Of a stretch of 64,000 nucleotides of DNA, positions 10,324-25,100 are shown in pieces; position 1 is the first letter of the stretch, and each line of letters begins with the position of its first letter. The translations under genes and the position numbers were made by a program. The notes beneath the pieces are model-generated. The model did no database searches. It was given only the letters and a program-made list of their open reading frames with translations, and was not told the origin of the DNA. This stretch comes from Choristoneura fumiferana (taxonomy: Eukaryota > Arthropoda > Insecta > Lepidoptera > Tortricidae), in contig NC_133496.1 in the NCBI RefSeq assembly GCF_025370935.1, forward strand, positions 11,672,493 to 11,736,492, given 5' to 3'.

Positions 10324-13300
10324 GTACCTTGAACACCTTGAATGGGCTTAAAACACCCTCGTGCCATAAGAGAAATCTAAGTTTAGTCTAAGAGCCTATT
10401 AAACGAAAGAGTTCCATAATCAATCGAGCACCGCGCGCGAATGCTCGGTACTTGCACGATTTTTCAAGGCTAAAAATATCAAGAAACTAAATTGCGTACC
10501 TTTTCACTGCAAATGCCATGTTGGCATTCCATCTGTCACAAAAATTGACGTGAAAAGGAACAACCTTGGTAGGCGGTTAAAATATTTCAACTGTACTTGT
10601 TTACACAAAGATGAGGACCACACAGTATTCCGGTGCTAAACTGACCCGATTTTTCTGCGAAAAGTTTATCGGGAATGACCTGAAATAGGTATAGGAAAAA
10701 GAACAGGGGTTTTCAGATGCAGTGCAGTGCTTTTTGTCAATAAAATCTGTTTGAAAGGGCCAAAAATTTGTTTTGTGATATCTTTCAACTGTAGGTACTT
10801 ACTTTCGGTTAGGTAATACACGTGTACCTATACCTAGTGCCATCCACGAAGACGCGTGATTTTGTCAAAGTTAAACATTAATGACATTGTAATAAGAACC
10901 ACGGCACGCGTCATCGTGAATAACTCTCTCTACATATATAAGTGTGTGGATCTGGTGAAGCCCTGAGGCGTATTTGAGGAATTTCTTAGCCTTTTCTTAG
11001 GGGAAGTATGTATAATACCTACGGGTTTGTGTTGAGCCATATCGCCCCAACGACCCCTGGCTTCGACTCGGCTCACTTCAGTGCAATTATCTGGAACCGC
11101 ATAGATTCTATATATATATTGTTATACGCAATGCTCCTGATTTATATATTGATGCGGTACTTAAAATTAAATTGTTATGAAAAGCTAGGAAGTAATTCAT
11201 CGAAAATGAAGGGAATGCAAAACGGAGAATTTGTTCTCTCGTACTAGCAAAATTCACTGATTTTAGGCATGTGATTAATTGATTATGCAACCATAATTAT
11301 TTTCTAGTAGGGCTAAAAAGTAGTCATCGTATTGTTGTATCGTTCAACTGAATTTACTTCCGGTGAACACACATGTGTATGTGATATACACGTTCCTATT
11401 ACGGTCATGGCGTGATACGGTGTAGTGGGTAGAGACTTTTACTTGCTTTAGACAAATTTCGAGACGCTTAGGCCCTTTTAAGCCAGGGTAAAATTAGGCG
11501 GCCTATAGTTCTGTAGAAGAGGCCTCCTATCCGAATAAGAGACCTTGAGCTGTAGTTCTCACGTGAACTCACGGGAACTTTACAAACACCGGTGATTAGT
11601 TTGCAGGTGAGTGTAGGTTTCCTCACTATGTTTTCCTTTAGTGTAAATCTCGTGGTTAACTTCAAATGTAATACACATAAATTCCGAAAAACTCAGAGAT
11701 GCAATGCAAGCTCAGGTTTGAACGATCATCTGCTTAAAATTACTAAATTTTACGGTTCAACTCTAAAGCACCGTGTTGTTGCAGGATGTGTTGCGAGGGA
11801 TGTGTTTTCATTAACCAATAGAAACGCTTCACTTACACAACCAGCACAGCACATCTCTGGTGGAAACAGCTGAGCGGAGCAAGGCGAGGTAAATGAAGCA
11901 TTTCTATTGGTTAATGAAAAACTTATTCCTCGCAACACATCCTCGCCAATCCATCTGCTTGTCAGGAACGGTCGGAATAGTATCGATCTTTTTGGAAGAT
12001 TGCCTGATCGAGTCGAGAGACCTTAAAATCAAAATATGAAAATAGTAAGCTGTCACGCTTTTATTTATTTATATTACTTTGGTACAATTACATATTGTAA
12101 ACAACAGCATTGTACACCAACTAATGTAAACCCCAAACATGAATAAAGTCTGATACATAATAATATTTACTTAAGCTTTACATTTTGGTAATATTTTGTG
12201 TTTAATGTAGCTAATTAGTCAAAGAAGATATCAGCATCGTGGTCCAGATTATCAAATAAACGACACATTCGTCAAATTGGAGCATTGTAGCTAACATTAA
12301 TATTGGTCATACATAGGTAACGCAAATAAATTCCTATTTCGCGTGCTCTTCATATTTGCCCTAACACCTATACCATCAACAATTTGCTCCCGTCAAGATC
12401 GCCATGCAAAAACTTAATACAATAGTTATCAGGTCAATGAAAGGTTTTTTAAGGCGGCAGTTGTTGTCCCCAGCCTATATACGTCCCACTGCTGGGCACA
12501 GGCCTCCTCTCAGAATAAGAGGGCTTGGGCCATAGTTCCCACGCGGGCCCAGTGCGGATTGGGAACTTCACACGCACCATTGAATTGCTTCGCAGGTTTG
12601 TGCAGGTTTCCTCACGATGTTTTCCTTCACCGCAAAGCTCGTGGTAAATTTCAAATGTAATTCCGCACATGAATTTCGAAAAACTCAGAGGTGTGAGCCG
12701 GGGTTTGATGAACCCACGACCCTCTGCTTGAGAGGCGATAGGTCAAACCACTAGGCCACCACGGCTACTGAATATAAACTGCTTACCATTGTCACTCCTC
12801 AGCAGGAAAACGACAACTGCTGTACAGAAAATGGCGAAGATTTGAACGGTTTGGGCGACATCGCGCCGACTGCCATCGCGGACGATGTGAGCGCGGAGCC
12901 GGCCTGGGCCGAAGACATGGGCTCCTTCTCCCTCCCCTCCCTCGAGCTGGACCCGCTGCCGTCGCTGTTCCCCTTCTCGCCGTGCTCTGGTTACAAGTAA
13001 GAGAATATCAGTCTCTTTTCAATGAGGGCTATCGCGTATGAATTCGCCGCTAGAGACACTAGTGTAGCGTGAGGTCTCCGAAATGTCAAATCTCATGGTT
13101 TTTGGGTGAGCTACGCGGGTTTATTTATAATTAGAATAATTTTGTGAATATTTTGCAATATCTGAAATTAATAATGGCAAATATGCGTTCCGGGGCAATG
13201 AATGTCTGTGTTTTGAGACAGCTTTGTCTTTCGGAAACGTTTGTCCTCCCTTTTTTCCGAACAAAACGGGGACAATGCAACACTGTGGCATGCTCGATAT

Positions 13301-16086
13301 TTTTATGGTACGGTTTTAAGGTGTATTAAATATGATTTTAATCTAAACTTTGTTTTCACGCCCGTAATAACAGACTTTGAAAGCCATACTTAAAAACCTC
13401 ACGCAACAGTGCGCCATCTAGTGAGACAAAAAACGATAGCCCTCATTGACTCAGTTAGATAGGGAAGGGAGGTTCTATCCGTCCAGAACGATCTTTAACT
13501 GGACTGGATAAATACTCACTGTGTTCCGGTACGCATTCCTCGCAACACATCATTGATGGAAACGCATCTTAAAACGGCTAGAGATTTGGAAGAAGACGAT
13601 TTTCGATTCAGTGATTTGTTTGCGAAATATTCCACTTTAAAGTGTAAATTTTCATTAAAATCGAGCGCCCTCTAAAAGCAAAACTGTTGGTTTGAAAATT
13701 CGAAAAAAATCTTGATGGAAGTAAGTAGGTAGGTACATTAAATTTAGAAGGACAACTATAACGGCTAAGTTTGCTTGAGAATTATTTAGTAGTTTAAGGT
13801 ATAAAATATACCTAAACTTGGAAGATTCCATACAAAATACATAGTATTTAGAAACATATTAAGTACTTGATTTTTTCGTCATGACTAACGGAACTCTATC
13901 TTGGTCGTGTCCGATACGCATGGCCGGTTTTTTTCTTTCTCATTTGAATCTTTATCAGGTAACTAAGAAAACCGATGACTCCCGAGCGACATTAATATTC
14001 TGATTGTACTGTTACTGATCATCTCAAAACGTGCACAGGGCACAGACCTCCTCGCAAAACGAGAGGGCTTGAGCCGTAGTTCCCACGCGGGCCCAATGCG
14101 GATTGGGAACTTCCACAGAAGAATAAAAGTGCTGTCTTTTTTATTGTTCTGTGGGAACTTCACACACAATTGAATTTCTTCGCAGGTGTGTGCATGTTTC
14201 CTCACGATGTTTTCCTTCACTGTAAAGCTCATGTCATTGTACTGTTACTACACAGTCAAAATATTAATTAAGTAGTCAATTTCCAAGAAATTCGAGGAAA
14301 ATCTCAACTTCCGTACCCCATTTCCCGCACACTAACACACTCATAACACATATTTCCGCTCTCAGCAGAAACAGCGGCGGCGACTGCCGCGAAAGGGGAG
14401 GCGGGGAAGCAGCAGACGTCCTGCTCTCGCTCAAGCATGCCGTCGTCCACGGGGACTGCGCCGCCGAGACCGTACACCCGCAGGTATAGTGATCCCGTTC
14501 CCACACGTACAGCTTGAAGCAAGTTAAAAGGAGCCAGTTATATTTGAAGCGTTGGAGTTTTTATAGTCGTCTTGTTCGCACGCAAAGGGTGGAAAAATCA
14601 CGATCGTTATGAAAATGATTGTAATTAGAATTGTGGGTGTTTTAGGGCTTCGTAAATTTGATATTCGCGGTGATTGAAATGTGATACTTAACTAGTTTTT
14701 AATTTGCGTGAAAGATTTATACCACTACTACCTACTAGGTAGTTATATTGTGTATTTTAGTAGAAATTATTAAATACAAGGTAATAATTACCACGTAGTT
14801 TCTATCAGACATCTGTCGAAGTTAACGAAAATCAAGAAAAACACGGTGTAATTTCCTTGCAACCGTAAAAAAATGTGGCTACCTAGGTAGTTTATAAAGT
14901 TCACACAATCAAAGATAGAGTGGTTTATGACTGTACAGTCGAGGTATTGAATCATGTATCAGGGTACAATCTTTTCATAATCAATTTCATTATTATTTCT
15001 TTGGCCAATAAATACTTATGGGTTTCTTTGGGGTGTCAACAGACGTATAGTTGAATGTACCAAATCTGGCAGCTGAAGTTGGGATTTCGGTTATGTCCAG
15101 AGAGTAGACAACGTTGTAGGTATGTATGTTTCATGCACATACATCCTTGTACCTACTGGTCATGTCGTAAGAAAATAAGAGCCACTTGAGTTTCATCGGT
15201 AAATTAAATCAAAACTAAATTATCTGATGGGAAATTATCACTATGGCCATGAGTACCAACTGCTCATGGAGTCATTGCGATGGGTCCTACACCTCCTAAA
15301 ATCCTTACTTAACAGGACGGGCTTTCAGTCAAAAATTGTCGTAACTCAAAGATGGTGTATCCGAGACTTCTAAAATTTGGCACACTAGCTAATAGTACTC
15401 TGTCCTTCAACCACGACGAATAAATTTTAATGAATTTCATTCATCAAAAGTTATTGTACCTACATACGTCCATATACGTGAATTTCCGGTAAAAAGACTT
15501 GTGTTCAAAAAGACAGTAAAAAGATCTATGTGGTACCTTGGCTCATATACGCGTTCAATTTTAAAATATTTGGTAAAAAATACGTTACCCAGATACTTGG
15601 AGAAATAAAAAAAAAACTAATACAATCACATTACGATGCCGCGATGTAGCATCGCTCTGCTCGGGTGGCTAAACATCTCGTATCATTATGGCTTGTTTTA
15701 GTCCCTTGTTGAACAATCTACTATTATTTAGACAAGCAAATATTTTATAAGGATTTTCATTTTACCAAGGAAACTTACGTGGGTATCTAAGCCCTATTTT
15801 CTTTTAGCGTAGTATAAATATAACATTGTAGATTTACGTGACTTGCTCGTCAACACAGATGATGGTGAATGGAGGGGGCGGTTACCCATACTACGAGCAC
15901 TACGGGCCAGCGCCGCTCTTTCCCACCATGAGTGTCAATGTGTCCATGAACATGACCATGCATGGGTGTCCGTCGGACCAGCTGTGTTCCCAGGTTGGTG
16001 CCATCTTAGAGCAAGGATTACCAACAATTTCTTTGTTAGGGTTCCGGAGCCAAAATGGAAAAAACGAAACCCTTATAGTTTCGCCA

Positions 16087-16122
<36 letters not shown>

Positions 16123-19100
16123 CGCGGCTTTGCTCAGGGACTATCGATGCTAGAAAGCTGTAATTTTGCACTGGTATATATGTCAACTATGCCAACAAAA
16201 TGGTACAATAAAAAATTAAAAAAAAAAATTTTTTTAGGGTAGCTCCCATACGCGTAAAGTGGAGGTGATTTTTTTTTCTCATCCAACCCTATAGTGTGGG
16301 GTATAGTTGGATAGGTCTTTTAAAACCATTAGGGGTTTGCTAAGACGATTTTTCGATTCAGTAATATATTTGCGAAATATTCAACTTTAAGTGCAAAATA
16401 TCATTAAAATCGAGCGCCCCCCCCCCTTTCTAAAATCTAAACCGGTAGGGGAAAAAATTGAAAAAATTCAGGATGGCAGTAAGTATATCAAACTATCAAG
16501 GAAAAGGAGGGGTGTTATAAGTTTGACCGCTATGTGTGTCTGTGGCACCGTAGCTCTTAAACGGGTGAACCGATTTGAATGCGGTTTTTTTATTTGAAAT
16601 CAGGTTTTCTAGCAATGGTTTTTAGACATGTTTTATCAAAATCGGTTTAGCCGTTGTTGAGATATTGAACTTTGAAGTGACAATGTCGGGGTTTTTCCAA
16701 CTTTTTGTCGGTTAGAGGTTAGTGGTTAAATAAAACATATTTAAGAACCATCGCTAGAAAAACTGCTTTCAAATAAAAAAAACCCGCATTCAAATCGGTC
16801 CACCCGTAAAGAGCTACGGTGTCACAGACAGACAGACAGACACACAGACACACATAGCGGTTAAACTTTCCCTAACACCCCTCTTTTTGCGTCGGGGGTA
16901 AAAATAAAACACACACGACTGATGTAATCTTCTTCCACAGGTCCAATGGAACCAGAACGCAGCCCCGGCCTCAGTCAACATGGTCTACCCGCAATCCCAA
17001 AGCATGATCAGCCCCAACTCCTACCCATCAGCCACCTACTCCTTCACCGCTGACTTCAGGACCCCGACCCAATCAGACCCTCTCATCACCGCCACATCCT
17101 CCTTCAAACCCCTCCTACAGAACACACAGAAACCAAACAATTACCTGTTCCAGCAGAAATCTAATTTTGGGAGTCAGAAAATGCAAAGTTTGAAGCGATC
17201 GCCGTCTAAGATATTTGTCCAGGAAAACCAGAAGGAGCAGGGGTTAGGGAATGGGTATATTTTGAACCATCCGGGGCAGATGCATACGCAGGATTATGGG
17301 TACACGACGTGTGCCAATGCTAACGGGAAAGTTGAGGTAAGAGTCCAAGAATACTGGATGACTGGTTGTCAGGAGACTTGAGCAGGACCAACCCTACACT
17401 CACAGTAATGAGGGCTATCGCGTATGAATTCGCCACTAGAGGCGCTAGTGTAGCGTGAGGCCGAAATGTCAAATCTCATAGTTTTTGGGTGAGCTACGCG
17501 GGTTTATTTATAATTAGAATAATTTTGTGAATATTTTGCAATATCTGAAATTAATTATGGCAAATATGCGTTCCGGGGCAATGAATGTCTGTATTTTGAG
17601 ACAGTTTTGTCTTTCGGAAACCTTTGTCCTCCCTTTTTTCCGAACAAAACGGGGACTATGCAACACTGTGGCATGCTCGATATTTTTATGGTACGGTTTT
17701 AAGGTGTATTTAATATGATTTTAATCTAAACTTTGTTTTCACAACCGTAAAAACAGACTTTGAAAGCCATACTTAAAAACCTCACGCAACAGTGCGCCAT
17801 CTAGTGAGACAAAAAACGATAGCCCTCATTGACAACGGACGTTCACAATCATCATCATCATCAGCCAGAAGACGTCCACTGCTAAACAAACAATGAAAGA
17901 CAACTCGCCACATGCATCCACCAGTTACCCGCAATTCTCACGATCATTATAAGTAAAACCCTCGTGGTGATTTTCCACCGGCGAGGCGAGACGAGAATTG
18001 AAATTTGTATGCATTCTCGCGCGCCCGCCGCGAGCCGCCGCGGGCGCTGCCATACAAATTTCAATTCTCGTCTCGCCTCGTCTCGTCTTGCCTCACCGGT
18101 GGAAAACCACCTTCACACTTTTAATTGCAGAGTGACCATGCGGTTAATAAATAATTAATTGCTTTTTGTAAAAAAAAAGGTTAATCTCAGTTACGATTAG
18201 TATTATTGCCTTGACTAACTGAATCCGGTGTCATTCATCCTGCTCGCGCTACGAATAATACATAATTATTATTCGTATTGTTCGTATTCGTAATGAATCA
18301 CCAATATAACAACAACACGGATATCGAAAATACAAACTGAGACAATGGATGCACAGAAAAACCAGAAAAAGAGACCAGCACTGGGAATCGAACCCAGGTC
18401 CTCAGCAATCCGTGCTGCGTGCTATACCCCTACACCACTGCTGGACAGGAATCTAGACACAATTTTTTCCTATGCATACATATCTCAGGTTGCGTGAAAG
18501 TAACAAAATTGAAGTTGAAATAAAAAATGCAAAGAGACTCCAAAAAACCAATCATAACAACACGGATAGTAAAATTATGGGAAAGTTAAGGTATGCGAGG
18601 ATTTTTTTCGTAACAGCAATGGAATGGAACCCTATGCTGGGCATGTCCAACACGCTCTTGGCCGGTTTTTATTTCAAAATTCGTGAACGCAGAATAAATT
18701 CGTTGGACGTAAACATTTCCATTTATAAAACTGGAATAAATAAACACGTGCAACATCACGTTACCGACCAAAACCGGAAAGTTGTTCGAACTTAGGGTAC
18801 GCTTTCAATGCGGATACGTGCAGAATCTATTAAGAGACTAGAGAGGGGTAGAGGAAGTTGACTTTATTTATTTTTTTATTTTGACGTACTTATGCTTATT
18901 TTAATTTTGTTTGACATTGTTTGGTTTATTTACTTAGTATTTTTTGCATTGTCACCCAAACTACATTTGCATGCCAAATTTCAAGTCGATGCCATTAACC
19001 TTTGAAGAGTTCCATCCTGCGGAGACGATCCTGGCCAGACTACCATAATGCTACCAGATTATTGTGTTGCCACGTAATTTACATAAGTATTCCAAATTTC

Positions 19101-22100
19101 AAGTCGATCTGACTACTAAAAGTTGGTCAAATTTAACTTGCAAGATTTGACTACAGACAGACAGATAACGGTATAGGTGAAACATCCTAAATAAAAGCTT
19201 GTAAAAAGTTGAAAAATCCATGACATTGTTCAAATTCAATATCTCAAAAACTTCTGACCTGATTTTAATGAAGCATAGCTTAGGCCTTAGAACCACTGCA
19301 AACATCGAAATCTATGTACAGTCACTAGCACATATCTGACACAACAAGCGTGCATAAATATTTAATACGACTCTATTTCTAGGGCCGGAAAGGACGTGTC
19401 AGATATTTTAGCACGCTCCGCTGTGGCAGATATTAATGCTGGTGACTGTACCTCACGACACTAGACTGGCTGTTTAGAACAAACGCATCAATCATCAATA
19501 TTACTTTGACATAACCCCTATCACGGCCGTCATCAAACTAAAGTGAACTGTTCACAAAACCGCGCTGTGAACTAATTTAGTGCGCCGCTTTGACTGCAAT
19601 TAAACACGCTTTCAATGAAAAAACCGCTTTCTAAATCGGTCCCTTTGTTTGAGAGTTACGATATCATAAACATAGACAGACAGACATTGACATCTAACTT
19701 AGTACACCCCTCTTTTTGCGTTGGGGGTTAAAAATCCTTAAAGTTGATTCTGTGTCCCCGTTGTCTTAATAGAAGTGCACCCTTACTCAGGCCACGAGGG
19801 TATTTTCAGCAGAAGTATTGTTTGAAAAGGTTTTGTTCAAACTTTATGATTATTGAAGCTCTACATTTTTTTTAATTATTCCAGTTAAAACTTTAGCTTT
19901 CCTTCTAACTGGTCAAACAAAACAGAAGATTTTTAAAAACGTTTCATTTTTAAAAAAAAATTCATCCATATATTCGCAAACACGTAAATGAGTAAAGAAT
20001 AGGTATGCAAGTTGCCGAAAGTTTCCAAAAAGTTGGTAATTTCTCGGAAACTGGAAACTTTAACAAGATTATATATCTTAGGCAACCGTACAAAATTGTG
20101 AGATCCTTTGCTTTGACACATCAGTAACTTCTATACCTACTTAAGTTGTTCCATGTAAGGCTCCGTTTCCACTACAGATGTGCGAGGATATGTTGCGAGT
20201 AATGTGTTTTTCGTGCACCAATAGAAACGCTTCAATTTACCTCGCCTCGCTCCGTTCAGGTCTTTCCACCAGAGGTGCTGTGCGAGGAAAGGTAATGAAG
20301 AGTTTCTATCGGTTCACGAAAAACACATCCTTCGCAACACGTCTTCGCGCCTCTTTGATGGAAATGCAGCCTTAGACATTTTTGTAACCTTGTCACAGGT
20401 GGGCGCCCTCAGCGGCTGCTCCGAGGACGACGAGCAGAAACCAAACCTCTGCCGCATCTGTGGCAAGACGTACGCGCGCCCGAGCACGCTCAAGACGCAT
20501 CTGCGGACGCACTCCGGGGAGCGCCCCTACCGATGCGGAGACTGCAATAAGAGCTTCTCGCAGGCTGCCAACCTGACCGCGCATGTCAGGACACACACGG
20601 GGCAAAAGCCTTTCAGGTGGGAGATATAAATATTTATTTATTACAATTCATCAAGTTAGGGCTCTAGTTCTTACACAGTTAGCTAATGTTTTGGCGAAAA
20701 TTATTTAGCAAATTATTAACTCCCAAACTATTTATCCCATATTTTTATTTAGGCGAATTGTTCCAACTCAACGTTTGGTTCTCTGCCTTTTTCCAACTCA
20801 CGTTTCCCAAACTGTTTAATTTGGCAGTTTTGGATTTTCTCTGAAACTATATTTTTCTCGGAACTTTCATAAAACAAACCTAACCTCACCTACTGTGTTC
20901 CATAAAAGCATTAGAAGCGTTATAAGCGTATAATGAAAGTAGGCAAATTCAACATTTGACAAAAAATATGTTGCGAAATAAGAAAAATGCGAAGTAAAGT
21001 TGAAATGAAAAGACAAATGAAACTTTGGCGAAAGGTTGGTTGCTAAGTGAAATTTGGCGAAACCTATTTCGCCGAAAAGGCAGTATACCCTCTTACACAT
21101 AAACATCGCTACCTACAATATCGCGTAGCGCGGGGACCGTTCCTGCAGTGTCAACCTGCATCGAAGCTGCAGTACCGACGGTGGAAATTTACGAAAGATT
21201 GCACTGTGATTTTCCACGACACGACGTTCGCATCGTGAAACATGCCGCGTCTTAATCCGACGCGATATCGTATATTGTTTATGTGCAAGAGCCCTAACTT
21301 TATAAATAAATGATCTTCTACTCAACGCTAGATGTCGCTACGTCTTTGTTGACAAGTCCTTACTGCCAGGGTTGCCTGGTCTTTTTCGAATAAATACCGT
21401 ATAGTGAGCAAAAAAAAACCCGCAACGCAATCCGCGAAATAGCTCGAAAACAATGAGCGTAAAATCTGACTGTTGAATCGTTTATAAGGGAGAAAAAATT
21501 ATCAGAAAAAAATGCCGAACCACCCATACTTCGGTATTTTTGTTATACCGAACACCGAACAGTGCTAAAATACCGGACGCTTCGGTAGAAAACCGTACAC
21601 TTGGCAAGCCTGGAGAGTACCCATGCTTAGTTTGGGAGTAAGGATGGTTTCTGTGACAGGCTATAGGATTATATTATGTAGCTGGGCCAATCTTTATCTT
21701 TATCTTTACTTACAAAAGTCTGCAATTGTTTGAAAAATGTCGCGGACTGATTAGTGTGGGTAAAAAAGTTGACTGGCCCAGTTACTTTTTCGAACTCTAA
21801 CATTGTGTTACGTTTGAAATGAGCCAATCGTATCAAGGCTGTTACTTTGAACGAACGTCACAATACTAACGCCATCTAGCGATATTTCGCTTATCAATGG
21901 TGCAATTTTATTGTCCTACTTGTTTTTTTTTTGTTTTGTATAGACGTGAAATATTTTTTTATATATTTTTTGGAACCGTGGTGGCCGAGTGGTTCCCGCT
22001 CGCACTTCTCAGCTTTTCGAAATTCATGTGCGGAATTACTTAAGTACATTTGAAATTTGCCACGAGCTTTACGGTGAAGGAAAACATCGTGAGGAAACCT

Positions 22101-25100
22101 GCACAAACCTGCGAAGCAATTCAATGTTGTGTGTAAAGTTCCCAATCCGCACTGGGCCCGCGTGGGAACTACTGCTCAAGTCCTCTCATTCTGAGAGGAG
22201 GCCTGTGCCCTGCAGTGGGACGTATAGAGGGTGGGATGATGATATTTTGTATGCCCTGTAGTGGACCGTATATATAGATCGCGATGATTTTTTTAAATTC
22301 ATTTTGTTCATAGATGCCCGATTTGTGACCGTCGCTTCAGCCAAAGCTCAAGTGTGACCACCCACATGCGAACACACTCAGGCGAACGACCGTACCAGTA
22401 AGTTAATTTATCTAATACATTATATCCTTATCCTCACTAATATCATATATGCGAACGTAATTGTCTATTTGTCCGTCGGTCACCTCCTCACTTTTTAAAC
22501 CCCTGAACTGATTCGGATGAAATTTGGTATTGTAGGATCAAAAAGAGGAATATCAACTCCTTGTAGCGGAAAGGAAGGTCTTGCGTAAGATCTGGACCTG
22601 TCAAGAGAGACGACGGCACGTGGAGGATCCGTAAAAACAGAGAGATCCAGGAGCTGGTGGCTGAACCCAACATCATCGCCGTAACAAAATCACACAGACT
22701 TCGCTGGTTCGGCCACCTACTACGAATGGGAGAGGATCGGGCTGCCAAAAGAGCGTACGTGGGACGACCGGCTGGTCGCCGCCCGGTTGGCGACCCAGGT
22801 ACCGCTGGGAGGACAGTGTCCAGGCGGATCTGCGACGTCTCCAAGTCGACGACTGGCAAGAGGCTGCGCACGATCGGGACAGATGGCGTGCTCTCGTTTC
22901 GGAGGCCAAGACCCTCTTTGGGTCCCTGAGCCAAATTAGTTAGTTTTTAGTTAGGATCTAGGACATTTTTTGAATCCAGGCGTCACTTTGCGGAGGTCCA
23001 TAATATCAATGAATTATAAACAATTAAGTACTTTGCTCACCCGCGGCTTTATGAATGCTACGTTTATGCAGCAAATGTGTGTTCATGCATCTCCTCCACT
23101 TCCACTGTAAGAACACACACAAATCATAAAAACTCAACTATCCACCACCACTAGCCTTACACGTTTCGAACTCAACCATGGTTCATCATCAGAGCAACAC
23201 ACCGTTCACCATGCTACTAGATATTAGATACCAGATGTTAGATGATGAACGGCTGTGTTGCTCTGTTGACGGTGGTGGTGATAGTTCGATTTGTGTGATG
23301 TGATGTGTGTGAGTTCTTACAGCGTGCAGGCGAAAAAGCTGCAACACACATGTTGCTTAGACATAACATAACAATCATAAAGTCGCGACTTCGGTGAGCA
23401 AAGTGATTACTTATAACTATATATTTCATTGCCATAGACCTCCGCAAAGTAAAGCCTGATCTGATTCAATAAATTATTCAACCTCTATGGATCATGTCTG
23501 ATTTATTTTATTTTATTGACAGATGCCGGTCGTGCAAAAAGGCGTTCTCTGACAGTTCTACGCTGACGAAGCATCTCAGGATACATTCGGGAGAGAAACC
23601 CTATCAGTGTAAACTGTGCTTACTAAGGTAAGAAAAACAAGGTTATTAAATCACTTTTCCTTTATTATGTTCCAATTTTACTCCTACTTAATGAGGGTTT
23701 CACAGAGGTGAAATATCGCTAGATGGCGTTAGTATCGTGAGGTCCGTTTGACGTTTGCCTGCGATTGGCTCATTTAGTTATTTATCAATCATGAGCAAAC
23801 GTCAAACGGACCACACTAACGCCATCTAGCGACATTTCACCTCTGTGAAAACCCTCATTAATTGACGCCTCGCGCGACACAGTGGCGCGTAACTAACTAC
23901 TTGTGATTTTGATGATTTTGAAGACCAGCTTGAACACTTTTTAGCCGCTGAGAGTCCGCCACTGTCTGGGTCCTATTTGTCCATAGTGGATTTTTCACGA
24001 CGACTGCACAACCCTATTTCATATAAAGCACCACATTTAAAATTTAAAAAACTATAACGAGTAACCATATGCAAGGAGCTAAGTGTCTTGGCCTTTAACG
24101 CGACTAAACCCCAAAAAAAAAACTATGACTTTACAAAACTCCAAAAATCAATCATAATTTGATTGCTTAGTAGCGACATCTCTTGTCTGGGTGAGCGGTT
24201 GGTTCCGAAAGAATGTGACGTCTGTCGACCAACATAGATGTCGCTAGTGCTGCTGCTCAAGTAGCATAGTAGAAATAAGCAACCTGAGATGTGATTGTCA
24301 GCTTAACCCATATAGAAGTGCAAATAAGGTCGAGTTTTGTTTTCAGGACAAATAAACAATATTTAACAGGTATACGGGTAACCCATAGTTTAATTTTTCG
24401 TATGAAAAAATATGTATCTGCGTTAATTTTTGTGTTTGATGTGCATTTTGAGTTGGATTTTGTTAGGATTTTCGCTAAATTGCCTGAATTTATAACTTGT
24501 AAAAATATATTGTCATATAACCCGGCACATATGTCTCATAATCATGTACTTAAGCACCCGATCTACTCACGTATAACTATAACCGAAAATAATAATGCAA
24601 TTAGTAGTTACCTACACTACACTATATCTACCTATACCTCAATATCACCCTCATTTTTAAGCTAAAATGCCTCGTCAGAAAAAATATTATTTAACTGTAG
24701 GGTTACTAAATATCCGATCCTTAAATACCGGACGTGATGAGTTTGTCGCGTCCTTGAATCGCTACAACCCAGATATCTTGGCGTTGAACGAAACATGGTT
24801 GCGTCCGGGTGAAGAGACATTTATTCCGAAAATACCAGGTTATATCCTCAAAAGCAAACCCCGACAGGACGGATCGAGGGGTGGGGGTGTCGGGTTTTAT
24901 GTACGAAACAATTTAAGGACTCAAGTCTTGCAACACCCCTCGTCCTCTTTAGAACAGATGTGGCTAGACCTGCAAGTTCGGGGGGTGGGACGTCTGGCGA
25001 TAGGCACAGCGTACAGACCTGAGTCGGTAACAGTCGGTACCGCCATCGACGCGCTTAGCGACTCCTTGGACAGGCTTACATCATATCAAAGTGTTATATT

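Noticed and set aside
10118..10391. Arg-rich frames on both strands over glass exon 1
   Set aside because: They overlap the true exon in other frames and do not respect its donor site.
13144..13329. Small conserved protein frame (also at 17527 and reversed at 34688)
   Set aside because: Conserved only because it is part of the family C element; the nucleotide sequence is equally conserved outside the frame.
18400..18450. Candidate tRNA gene on the minus strand
   Set aside because: The same block recurs at 45.4 kb with identical flanking tail sequence, as expected of a SINE and not a tRNA.
24291..24665. 124-residue frame upstream of the LINE ORF as ORF1
   Set aside because: No zinc knuckle or coiled-coil signature; very hydrophobic and AT-rich, so it is probably untranslated 5' DNA.
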